64,000 bases of DNA from Microlunatus parietis (GTDB taxonomy: Bacteria; Actinomycetota; Actinomycetes; Propionibacteriales; Propionibacteriaceae): NCBI RefSeq assembly GCF_013407955.1, contig NZ_JACCBU010000001.1:4402001-4466000 (forward strand). The letters are read 5' to 3'. Within the stretch, counting starts at the first letter, position 1. Every line of letters starts with the position of its first letter. The notes under the pieces are model-generated. The model did no database searches. It was not told the DNA's origin and saw nothing but the letters and a program-made list of their open reading frames with translations. Of the stretch, positions 50,418 through 57,945 are shown one piece after another. Made by a program: the position numbers and the translations under genes.

Positions 50418-52507
50418 ATCACGTGGGCGGGAGCGATGCGGGCTCCGCGATCGTCATCGTCAACTTCGGCTCACACCGGCTGCTCGCCGCGGCCGCCGCC
50501 GACCCGGCGAACGTGCTCGCGCAGCCGGGCCGGTTGATCATCGTCGTCGACAACCACTCCGGCTCCGAGGAACGGGCCGCGGTGCAGCGGCTGACGGCCG
50601 AGCGCGGCTGGTGCCTGGTGCCGCTGCCGGACAACCGCGGCTTCGGTGCGGGAGTGAACGCGGGCGTCCGGCGGGCGAGCGAGCTCGGTGCCGAAACCGT
50701 GATCTTGCTCAATCCCGACGCGGTGCTCGCTCCGGCGACGGCCGACGCGCTGCACCAACACTGCCGCGACCGCCCGGACGACCTGGTCAGCCCGCGGCTG
50801 GTCGACTCGGCCGGGAAGCCGTACTTCTCCGGCGCGTTCGTCGAGCTGGCCACCGGTGCGATCCGGAACTGGCGTTCCTCGCCGGAGGAAGGCTTCGCCG
50901 ACGAACTCGTACTGCCGTCGCTGGCCGACCGGTTCGGTTGGCTGACCGCGGCCTGCCTGGCGGTGTCGGTCGAGCTGTGGCAGCGCTCCGGCGGGCTGGC
51001 CGAGGACTACTTCCTGTACTGGGAGGATGTCGACTTCAGCGTTCGGTGCGCCCGGGCCGGGGCCCGGCTGGTGCTGCGGAATGATCTTGTGGCGGCGCAC
51101 GACGAGGGCGGCACCCAGCGCTCGATCGGCCCGGCCAAGTCGGACCTCTACTACCGCTACAACTGCCGCAACCGGCTGCTGTTCGCCCGCCGGTTGCTGG
51201 GCCGCCGGCAGCGGCTGCGCTGGCTGGCCGCGACGCCGGCGCAGAGCTGGCAGATCTATCTGCGCGGCGGGCGACGGCAGTTGCTCAGCCACCCGGCCGG
51301 CCTGCTGGCGGCGCTCCGCGGGACGCTGGCCGGGCTGTTCCTGCTGCTCCGGCCGCGGAGACGCCGCCGGCGTCGGCCGGCGGCACCGCGGGTGCTGCTG
51401 GCGCATCCGAGCGCGGACCTGTACGGGTCGGACCGGATGCTGCTGGAGTCGGCAGAGGCGTTGCGCGGCGACGGCTGGCGGGTGACCGTCGTGCTGCCGT
51501 ACCAGGGGCCGCTGTTGGAGGTGCTCGACGAGCGCGGCTTCGATGTCAGGACCTGCGGCCTGCCGGCGCTGCGCAAGGCGATGCTGACGCCGGCCGGGCT
51601 GGCCCGGTTCATGATCGATTCCGTACGGTACGCGGGCGCGGCGGTGCGGCTGATCCGCGAAGCCGGCACCGACCTGGTCTATGTGAACACACTGGTCGGG
51701 CCCGGCTGGATGATCTTGGGCCGGCTGACCGGCCGGCGGGTGGTCTGCCACGTGCACGAGGCGGAACGCCGGCTGTCGCCCGTGGTCCGGCGGGTGCTCA
51801 CCGCACCGCTCGGACTGGCCCACCGGGTGATCACGAACAGCCAGTTCACCGCCGAGGTGCTGGGCGTGGCGTCGGCCGCGGCAGGGACCCGGAATTCCGT
51901 TGTCCACAACGGACTTGAGCTGCCGGAGCCGCAGCCGCCGCGGCCGGCGCTGACCGGTCCGGTGCGATTGGTCTACTGCGGTCGACTGTCCCGGCGCAAG
52001 GGGCCACAGACGGCGATCGCCGCGGTCCGGCTGCTGGCGGAACGCGATCTGGACGTGCGGCTGGAGCTGCTCGGCGCGCCGGTGACCGGCCAGGAGGGCT
52101 TCGAGGCGGAACTGCGGGAGCTGGCCGCGCCGCTGGGCGAACGGGTGCGGTTCCGCGGCTTCCACGCCGACCCGACGGCCTGGCTGGCCGACGCCGACCT
52201 CGTCGTGGTCCCGTCGATCGGCGACGAGTCGTACGGGAACGCGGCGGTGGAGGCGGCGGCCGCGGGACGCCCGGTGGTGATCACCGATCAGCCGGGCCTG
52301 ATCGAGGCGGTCGGCGAGCTCCCGTCGGTACGGGTGGTGACCCCGGACCGGCCGGACGAACTGGCCGACGCGCTGGCCGAGTTGATCAAGGACTGGGAGG
52401 CGGTGTCGGCGGCGGCGGCCCGGGCCGCGGCCGGGGTCCGGGCGGCGCACGCACCGGGCCGCTACCGGCGCGAGCTGGCCGCTCTGGCCCGGGCCGCGCT
52501 GGGATGA
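50414..52507 (+). CDS. bifunctional GT2-GT4 glycosyltransferase fusion
   Basis: 697 residues from GTG 50414. Residues 1-310 are a GT2 domain: IVIVNFGSHRLLAAAA, 'IIVVDNHSGSEERA', NRGFGAGVNAGVRRA, ILLNPDAVL, and 'LYWEDVDFSVRCARAGARLV', the WecB/rhamnosyltransferase type. After a basic linker (RPRRRRRRRPAAPRVLLAHP) residues ~335-697 are a GT4 domain: 'DLVYVNTLVGPGW', RLVYCGRLSRRKGPQTAI, and 'VVPSIGDESYGNAAVEAAAAGRPVVITD'. Two transfer steps in one chain suggest consecutive sugars of the repeat unit are added without release. Confidence 0.92.
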   Translation: MNHVGGSDAGSAIVIVNFGSHRLLAAAAADPANVLAQPGRLIIVVDNHSGSEERAAVQRLTAERGWCLVPLPDNRGFGAGVNAGVRRASELGAETVILLNPDAVLAPATADALHQHCRDRPDDLVSPRLVDSAGKPYFSGAFVELATGAIRNWRSSPEEGFADELVLPSLADRFGWLTAACLAVSVELWQRSGGLAEDYFLYWEDVDFSVRCARAGARLVLRNDLVAAHDEGGTQRSIGPAKSDLYYRYNCRNRLLFARRLLGRRQRLRWLAATPAQSWQIYLRGGRRQLLSHPAGLLAALRGTLAGLFLLLRPRRRRRRRPAAPRVLLAHPSADLYGSDRMLLESAEALRGDGWRVTVVLPYQGPLLEVLDERGFDVRTCGLPALRKAMLTPAGLARFMIDSVRYAGAAVRLIREAGTDLVYVNTLVGPGWMILGRLTGRRVVCHVHEAERRLSPVVRRVLTAPLGLAHRVITNSQFTAEVLGVASAAAGTRNSVVHNGLELPEPQPPRPALTGPVRLVYCGRLSRRKGPQTAIAAVRLLAERDLDVRLELLGAPVTGQEGFEAELRELAAPLGERVRFRGFHADPTAWLADADLVVVPSIGDESYGNAAVEAAAAGRPVVITDQPGLIEAVGELPSVRVVTPDRPDELADALAELIKDWEAVSAAAARAAAGVRAAHAPGRYRRELAALARAALG

Positions 52508-54006
52508 CCGCCCAGGACGACGGTCCGGAGGCCACGGCCGAGGAACGGACCGAGACGTCCGGCCGCGGGCTGGGCGGGATCGCTGCCCGGAGCGCGGTCG
52601 TGACGATGACCGGGCAGCTGGCCAAGATCATCATTCAGCTGGTCTCGGTGATCATCCTGGCCCGGCTGCTGACCCCGTACGACTACGGGCTGCTGGCGAT
52701 GGTGATGGCCGTGGTCGGTGTGGCCGACGTGTTCCGCGACTTCGGCCTGTCATCGGCCGCGGTGCAGGCCAAGCAGCTCTCCCGGGCGCAGCGGGACAAC
52801 CTGTTCTGGGTGAACACGCTGACCGGGCTGATCCTGCTGGTGGTGATCATCGCCGCCGGCCCGTTGCTGGCCCTGTTCTACCGGCAGCCGGAGCTGACCA
52901 TGATCAGCGCGGTGGTCGGATTCTCCTTCCTGTTCAGCGGTCTGGCCACCCAGTACCGGGCTGATCTGCAGCGCCGGCTGCTGTTCACCCGGCTGACCGT
53001 CGCCGACGTCGGGTCCCCCTTGGTCGCCCTGGGGGTGGCGATCGGCCTGGCCCTCGGCGGGGCCGGCTACTGGGCGCTGGTCGGGCAGCAGGTGGTCCAG
53101 TTCCTGGCGAACCTGATCATGGTCGTGATCGCCGCCGGCTGGCTGCCGCGGTGGTGGCGCCGGGATGCGCCGGTGCGCCCGTTCCTCGCCTTCGGCGGCA
53201 ACCTCGCCGGCGGCCAGCTGATCCACTACCTGGGCGCGAACTTCGACGCGCTGCTGATCGGCGCCCGGTTCGGGGCGAACCCGCTCGGCCTCTACAACCG
53301 CGGTTTCCAGCTGCTGATGCGCCCGCTCGGCCAGCTCCGGGCGCCGCTCACTTCGGTCGCGCTGCCGGTGCTGTCCCGGCTGACCGACGACGAGCGCCGG
53401 TACGGCGAGTACCTCCGGATCGGGCAGCGCGCGATGGGCTACACGCTGGTCCTCGGCCTCGGCCTGGTGATCGGCGCGGTCGATCCGGTGGTCGCGATCT
53501 TCCTCGGCGACCAGTGGACCGGTGTGGCGCCGATCATGCGCTGGCTGGCCCTGTGCGGCATCTTCGAGACACTGGCGTTCGTCGGCTACTGGACGTACGT
53601 GTCGAAGGGCCTGGTCCGGAAGCTGCTCCACTTCACGATCATGTCCACCGCGCTCAAGATCATCGGCATCTCGATCGGCAGTCTGTGGGGCGTCGAGGGC
53701 GTCGCGGCCGGCTTCGCGCTGGCTGAGGTCGCCTCCTGGCCGCTGTCGTTCGCCTGGCTGCGGCGCAGCTCCGGCCTCGACGTGGTCCCGTTGATCATCA
53801 ACGGGCTGCGGATCGTCGCGGTCAGCCTGGCCATCGCCGCGGCGACCTGGCTGGTCAGTCAACAGCTGGCCGGCGCCGGCGACTGGGCCCGGCTCGGTGC
53901 GGCCGTCGGGGTGGCGGTGGTGGTCGCGGCCGCCTCGCTGGCCGTACCGTCGGTGCGCCGGGACGTCGCCTCGGTGGTCCGCTCGGCCCGGCTGGGTTTC
54001 CGGTGA
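52504..54006 (+). CDS. lipopolysaccharide/exopolysaccharide flippase (Wzx-like)
   Basis: 500 residues with about 12-14 membrane helices and a short acidic cytosolic start. 'VSVIILARLLTPYDYGLLAMVMAVVGVADVFRDFGLSSAAVQ' (landmark LTPYDYGLLAMVMAV) is the signature of polysaccharide transporter family 2 (PST/MOP superfamily), as is 'LIGARFGANPLGLYNRGFQL'. It flips lipid-linked repeat units across the membrane. ATGA junction upstream, GTGA junction downstream. Confidence 0.94.
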   Translation: MTAQDDGPEATAEERTETSGRGLGGIAARSAVVTMTGQLAKIIIQLVSVIILARLLTPYDYGLLAMVMAVVGVADVFRDFGLSSAAVQAKQLSRAQRDNLFWVNTLTGLILLVVIIAAGPLLALFYRQPELTMISAVVGFSFLFSGLATQYRADLQRRLLFTRLTVADVGSPLVALGVAIGLALGGAGYWALVGQQVVQFLANLIMVVIAAGWLPRWWRRDAPVRPFLAFGGNLAGGQLIHYLGANFDALLIGARFGANPLGLYNRGFQLLMRPLGQLRAPLTSVALPVLSRLTDDERRYGEYLRIGQRAMGYTLVLGLGLVIGAVDPVVAIFLGDQWTGVAPIMRWLALCGIFETLAFVGYWTYVSKGLVRKLLHFTIMSTALKIIGISIGSLWGVEGVAAGFALAEVASWPLSFAWLRRSSGLDVVPLIINGLRIVAVSLAIAAATWLVSQQLAGAGDWARLGAAVGVAVVVAAASLAVPSVRRDVASVVRSARLGFR

Positions 54007-55352
54007 GCGACGCACCGCGGGCTATCGTGGGCCGACGTAGCAGAGTGGAGACTCCCCGGTCGGAGGTGGTCGTGGCTCCCGTCGTCCCGCGGGTCACCCC
54101 CGCCGCACCGGTCGATGAGCGCTGGGTGGCGACCGAGAAGCTGCTCGCGGCCGGGCTGGTGTTCGCGGTCGCGGTCCGGTTCTACCTGTTCTCCGCGCTC
54201 ACGCCCGGGATCGGCCTGGCCGTGGTGCTGGCGCCGCTACTGCTGGCCGTGCTGCCACGGTTCCGGCTGGCCGTGCCGCTGTTCGTGCTGGCCGGGGTGG
54301 CACTGGTCGGCGGCGTCGGGCTGTCGGTGCTGGCTCCGGGGGCGTACCGGATCGACACGGGCAACCAGCTGTATTCGATCACCTTCTACGCCGGCCTCTT
54401 CCTCTCGGTCGCGGCGCTGCTGTGGGCCCGGACCAAGCTGGAACCGGCAACGATCGCGATCATCTTCGGGCTCGGTTCCTTGATCAGCGCCGGGTTCGGC
54501 GACGGCCTCGGTTCCGGCAACCCGTGGAAGTTCGCGCTCGCCGTGCCGGTCGCGATGCTGCTGCTCGGCGTGGCGTCGGCGTCCCGGTCCCGGATCGTCG
54601 AGCTGGTCGTGTTGATCATGCTCGCCGGGGTGTCGGTGATCTTCGACTCCCGCTCTTACATGGCGACCTTCCTGCTGGCCGGGATCCTGGTCGTGTGGCA
54701 GCTGAAGCCGCGGAAGCTGAGCCAGCGCGGCACCGTGGCGCGCACCGCGATCCTGCTGGTCGCCGCCGGCGCCGCCGTCTATCTCCTCGGCACCGAACTG
54801 CTGGTCGGCGGCGTGCTCGGCACCGAGGCCCAGCAGCGCACGCTGTCCCAGCTGGACACCGCCGGCAACCTGATCCTCGGCGGCCGCCCCGAGCTCGGCG
54901 CTTTCCTGGCCCTGCTGGCGTACCGGCCGATCGGGTTCGGCTTCGGCGCGGTCCTGGACCTGGCCGGCGTCAACGCGGCGAAGGCCGGCATGACCGCGAC
55001 CGGCTACGACGCGGAGAACGGCTACGTCGAACGCTTCATGTTCGGCTCCGGCATCGAACTGCACTCGGTGACCGGCGACCTGTGGGCCCAGACCGGCCTG
55101 CCCGGCATCGCGCTGGCGATCATGATCGCCGTCATCGTGATCATCGGCATCGTCCGCCACGTCGCGCACGGCACCGCCAGCGCCCTGCTGCTCTTCCTGG
55201 CCTGCTGGACCGGCTGGAACCTCCTCTTCAGCCCCCTGATCTCCGCCACCCCCACCCTGATCCTCATCCTGGCCCTCACCCTCACCCCCCAAAAACCTCC
55301 GCCGACCAGTCACAAAAGCAGCGATTCTGACGGCGTGTCGCTGCAGAAGTGA
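54003..55352 (+). CDS. O-antigen ligase/polymerase-like membrane protein (Wzy-like)
   Basis: 449 residues with ten to twelve membrane helices. The long external loop contains 'YRPIGFGFGAVLDLAG' and 'FGSGIELHSVTGDLWAQTGLPGIALAIMI', where RPxGxGxG and H-(N/S)-x(3)-W-A-x-T-G-L-(P/I)-G are the standard features of Wzy/WaaL (PF04932) proteins. It should polymerise the flipped repeat units. It ends the operon 46585-55352, and a strong hairpin overlaps its stop codon. Confidence 0.88.
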   Translation: MSDAPRAIVGRRSRVETPRSEVVVAPVVPRVTPAAPVDERWVATEKLLAAGLVFAVAVRFYLFSALTPGIGLAVVLAPLLLAVLPRFRLAVPLFVLAGVALVGGVGLSVLAPGAYRIDTGNQLYSITFYAGLFLSVAALLWARTKLEPATIAIIFGLGSLISAGFGDGLGSGNPWKFALAVPVAMLLLGVASASRSRIVELVVLIMLAGVSVIFDSRSYMATFLLAGILVVWQLKPRKLSQRGTVARTAILLVAAGAAVYLLGTELLVGGVLGTEAQQRTLSQLDTAGNLILGGRPELGAFLALLAYRPIGFGFGAVLDLAGVNAAKAGMTATGYDAENGYVERFMFGSGIELHSVTGDLWAQTGLPGIALAIMIAVIVIIGIVRHVAHGTASALLLFLACWTGWNLLFSPLISATPTLILILALTLTPQKPPPTSHKSSDSDGVSLQK

Positions 55353-55360
55353 CCGGTCGG
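55302..55360 (+). terminator. large hairpin over the end of the polymerase gene
   Basis: CCGACCAGTCAC (55302-55313) pairs with GTGACCGGTCGG (55349-55360) at 11 of 12 positions; inside, CAGCGA pairs with TCGCTG. It covers the last codons and stop of the exopolysaccharide operon and is a likely terminator. Confidence 0.55.
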
Positions 55361-55651
55361 CGCGGCCCCGGGGGATAGGGCGCGCCGGGCCGGTCGTGTC
55401 GAGGGCCGAGGTTCGGCGGACGAGCTTGATGATCACCGCGACGCCGGGTCGACCACTGTGACCCCTCGGCGCTTGGCAGCGAGTTCCGTCACGGCACCCC
55501 GGTGATCGGAGTGATCGCGGTGATCGCGACGGGCGTCGATGCGGTCCGGCTGCCCGGTGGCGGTCCATGATCAAAGGGCTGGCTGGAGCGTAACCACGTC
55601 GATCCGCCGCCCTCGGCAGCAGTCACACCTCAGCGGTGACGTTGGATCCGG

Positions 55652-55675
55652 CCGCGACTGTTGCAGCGGTCGCGG
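55652..55675. repeat. REP-like palindrome, copy 1
   Basis: CCGCGACTGTTGCAGCGGTCGCGG: arms CCGCGAC/GTCGCGG perfect, centre TGCA, intervening pairs all G-C or G-T, so as RNA the 24-mer folds as an unbroken hairpin. It is followed by CTGCGAGGATCGGT, repeated after copy 2. Confidence 0.75.
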
Positions 55676-55808
55676 CTGCGAGGATCGGTGGCGGGGTGCG
55701 GGGAGTTCCGGGCGCGGGTGCGGTGCGCGTCGTGGGTGCGGGGAGGGGACGACGTGCGCGGCGTCGACGGGCAGGCGACGGGTTCCCATCCGCGACCGTT
55801 GGACCCGG

Positions 55809-55832
55809 CCGCGACTGTTGCAGGGGTCGCGG
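55809..55832. repeat. REP-like palindrome, copy 2
   Basis: CCGCGACTGTTGCAGGGGTCGCGG differs from copy 1 at one position and is followed by the same CTGCGAGGATCGGT and then CGCGG. It is preceded by CCGCGACCGTTGG, a related half-unit also found before copy 3. Confidence 0.75.
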
Positions 55833-55930
55833 CTGCGAGGATCGGTCGCGGTGCGGGAGCCGCGGGTGCGGGCACAGTGCGTGCGCCGGAGTGTTTGCGG
55901 GACGGTCCCGCCCGGAGCGGATCAGCTATA

Positions 55931-55990
55931 CCGAGCGGACGGGTTGACCCCCGATATCGGCCCCCGAACCGGGTCAACCAGTCCGCTCGG
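55931..55990. repeat. 20-bp near-perfect inverted repeat
   Basis: CCGAGCGGACGGGTTGACCC (55931-55950) and GGGTCAACCAGTCCGCTCGG (55971-55990) match at 19 of 20 positions around a 20-base spacer that itself begins with CCGATATCGG. It lies about 40 bp upstream of the truncated esterase. Confidence 0.75.
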
Positions 55991-56032
55991 CGGGGTTGAC
56001 CTTCGAGCGGGCTGAAGGCACAGGATCGGGTG

Positions 56033-56759
56033 ATGACTCACAGAACCGGGCGCTTCGGGATCGAGGCCGGCGCCCCGGCGCCCGACTATCGCCTCCAACT
56101 CGATCCGACGCATGCCTGCGCGGTGCCCTGGACGGACGTGGCGGCTGCAGCGGAGCGACTCTGGCGGTGCGCCGAGTGCGGGCGATGGTGGAAGCGCACC
56201 TGGGAGCTGGCTTGCGGGCAACCGCCGATCGCTGAGGAGTCACTGCTGCGTAGAGCAGGCATCGGTCCGGGCGAGCCGATCGAGCTGCATCGGCTCAAGA
56301 TCAAGTGCGCGAGCGAGGCCGGCCTGGACTACCTGATCTGGGAGCCGGAGGGTGAGCCCGGTGATCATGGATGGCCCTTGATCATCTTCCTGCACGGAGG
56401 TGCGGAGACCGGAGGTCATCCGTCGAACGCCGCACGGGGCGGGCTCCCGAAGCAGATCGAGCAAGGCTTCGCCCCGCCGTGCGTCGTCGCCGCCCCGCAT
56501 TGTCCGAATCCGCCGCATCCCAATCGAGACAGTTGGTCCGAGTTCCCGGACGAGGTGGGCGCCGTGGTGGACGAGACCATGGCGCGGTACCCGATCAACC
56601 CGAGGGCGATCATGGTGACGGGCCCCAGCATGGGCGGCTCCGGCACCTGGACCCTGGCTGCCCACTGCGGCGGCAGGTTCACCGCGGCCGCGCCGGTCTG
56701 TGGCGGCGGGAATCCCTTGCTGGCTGAGGATCTGACCGAGATCCCCATCTGTGCCTTCC
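56033..56759 (+). pseudogene. alpha/beta-hydrolase (esterase) gene truncated by a repeat
   Basis: From ATG 56033 the frame encodes a genuine protein for ~242 residues. An N-terminal part carries a CxxC pair (RCAECGRWWKRTW), then the hydrolase core 'WPLIIFLHGGAETGGHP' and the nucleophile elbow VTGPSMGGSGTWTLAA. It stays recognisable to LTEIPICAFQ, where family members continue with the acid and histidine of the triad. There the repeat (copy 3) begins, and the frame runs on into antisense of the deacetylase gene. The triad Asp and His are therefore missing and the gene is almost certainly inactive. Confidence 0.7.
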
Positions 56760-56761
56760 AG

Positions 56762-56804
56762 CCGCGACCGTTGCACCGGTCCGCGACTGTTGCAACGGTC
56801 GCGG
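56762..56804. repeat. REP-like palindrome, copy 3 (double)
   Basis: CCGCGACCGTTGCA at 56762-56775 is followed by CCGCGACTGTTGCAACGGTCGCGG (56781-56804). The outer unit CCGCGACCGTTGCA also pairs perfectly with TGCAACGGTCGCGG at the end. It marks the exact point where esterase coding similarity stops. Confidence 0.75.
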
Positions 56805-57154
56805 GTGCGAGGGACGGTCGCGGTTGCGCGGAATGTGCCGGGATGGTCGCGGGCCGCGGGCTCGCGGCGGCGCGGGTCGAGTGCGGCGGGGTGCGGGGAC
56901 AAAGGGCGGATCCGGGCTGGTGGTTGGCCGAACGGGCCGGAACCAAGGCTTCAGACGCGGCCGTTGGTTCGGGACGGAGGCGTTCCCGCGGGAACGTCGG
57001 TGAGGTGGTGTCGAGGGCAGGGGCCGGGTGGGACGCGGAAGGTCTTCGGTCGCGGCTGCTGGTGTCGGGATTCCTCCACCGGCGTGGTCGTGCAACGTTG
57101 TACGTGGGCGTACCGCTCGGCCGGTGGAGGTTTTGCGACAACTCCGGCGGGGGA
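56805..57154. other. non-coding remainder of the palindrome island
   Basis: No gene supported. Contains a perfect 16-bp palindrome CGTTCCCGCGGGAACG (56981-56996) and an 11-bp inverted repeat CCTCCACCGGC / GCCGGTGGAGG (57073-57083, 57120-57130) followed by TTTT, which could terminate plus-strand transcription before the convergent deacetylase gene. Confidence 0.5.
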
Positions 57155-57880
57155 TCAGCGGGAGAAGCGGGCGGCGATGATCGGGCGGCCCTTCTCCAGG
57201 GCGTGGCCGAGGGAGACGGTTCGCCAGCCTTTCGCGGTGTAGCGGTCCAGGATCTGGCCGATCAGGTCGTGCCGGTCGAGGGTGTGGGTGACCTCTTCGA
57301 GGGCGCCGTCGAGAGTGCCGGCGAAGCCGTCGTGGCCGAGCAGGATGGCGCCGGGGCGGGCGCCCTGCTGAGCCTTCGCGACGCGTTCCTGCTGCGGGAG
57401 GTCGCGCCAGTCCCAGGTGGTGGGGCCCCAGAAGACGGGCATCAGGCCGGCGGCTCGGATGCCGCGCCAGTTGGGGAGGGTCTGCCGGCCGTACGGGGGG
57501 CGGAACCAGCGGAGTTCGCGGCCGGTCAGGTCGGCCAGTTCCTTCGCCGCATCGGCGGTACGGCGCTCGGTGGCGGAAGCATCGAAGCGAGGCAGGGGCT
57601 GGTGGTCCGGGCCGTGCAGGCCGATCTCGTGGCCGGCCGCGACGATCTCGGCGAGCAGCGACGGGTGGCGGCGGCTGCGGGTCCCCAGGACGAAGAAGGT
57701 GGCGGTGGCGTTGCGGTCGGCGAGGGCAGTCATGACCTGCTCGGTGCCGACCGGGTCCGGGCCGTCGTCGAAGGTCAGGACGATCTCGGGCGCCCGGGTC
57801 CGTACCGCAATGACGGAACCCACCAGGGCCGCCGCCCGTTCGACCACTGGTCGTCCGATGCGCATGACCTTGCGTAACAC
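57155..57880 (-). CDS. polysaccharide deacetylase (NodB domain)
   Basis: 241 residues from GTG 57880; an internal ATG (57865) is an alternative. NodB motifs: VLTFDDGPDP (catalytic and metal aspartates), 'EIGLHGPDHQPLPRF' (HxxxH metal ligands), and FRPPYGRQTLP (motif 3), followed by 'FWGPTTWDWRDL' and GAILLGHDGF. It removes acetyl groups from N-acetylated sugars of exported or cell-wall polymers. The basic, weakly hydrophobic N-terminus may be a signal anchor. It lies divergent from the Wzc-like kinase gene. Confidence 0.92.
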   Translation of the reverse strand: MLRKVMRIGRPVVERAAALVGSVIAVRTRAPEIVLTFDDGPDPVGTEQVMTALADRNATATFFVLGTRSRRHPSLLAEIVAAGHEIGLHGPDHQPLPRFDASATERRTADAAKELADLTGRELRWFRPPYGRQTLPNWRGIRAAGLMPVFWGPTTWDWRDLPQQERVAKAQQGARPGAILLGHDGFAGTLDGALEEVTHTLDRHDLIGQILDRYTAKGWRTVSLGHALEKGRPIIAARFSR

Positions 57881-57945
57881 GGCACCCCCTGACGACTCGC
57901 CGCATAGACTACCGGCGGCTGACGTTGGAGGAGGTGAACCGGGGC

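Larger units (their letters stand above)
55361..56029. other. intergenic region, palindrome-rich
   Basis: No protein is supported in these ~670 bases on either strand; the open frames present are arginine- and alanine-rich artefacts of the repeats. It holds two copies of a 24-bp palindrome (55652-55675 and 55809-55832) within longer near-repeated sequence, and one large inverted repeat (55931-55990). Confidence 0.6.

Noticed and set aside
55361..56029. Possible CRISPR or tandem array in the repeat region
   Set aside because: Only two palindrome copies here, no regular spacing or unique spacers, and no cas genes in the window.
56760..57877. Continuation of the esterase frame as a 615-residue protein
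   Set aside because: After 56759 the sequence is repeat DNA and then antisense of the intact deacetylase, so the chimera is not a plausible protein.
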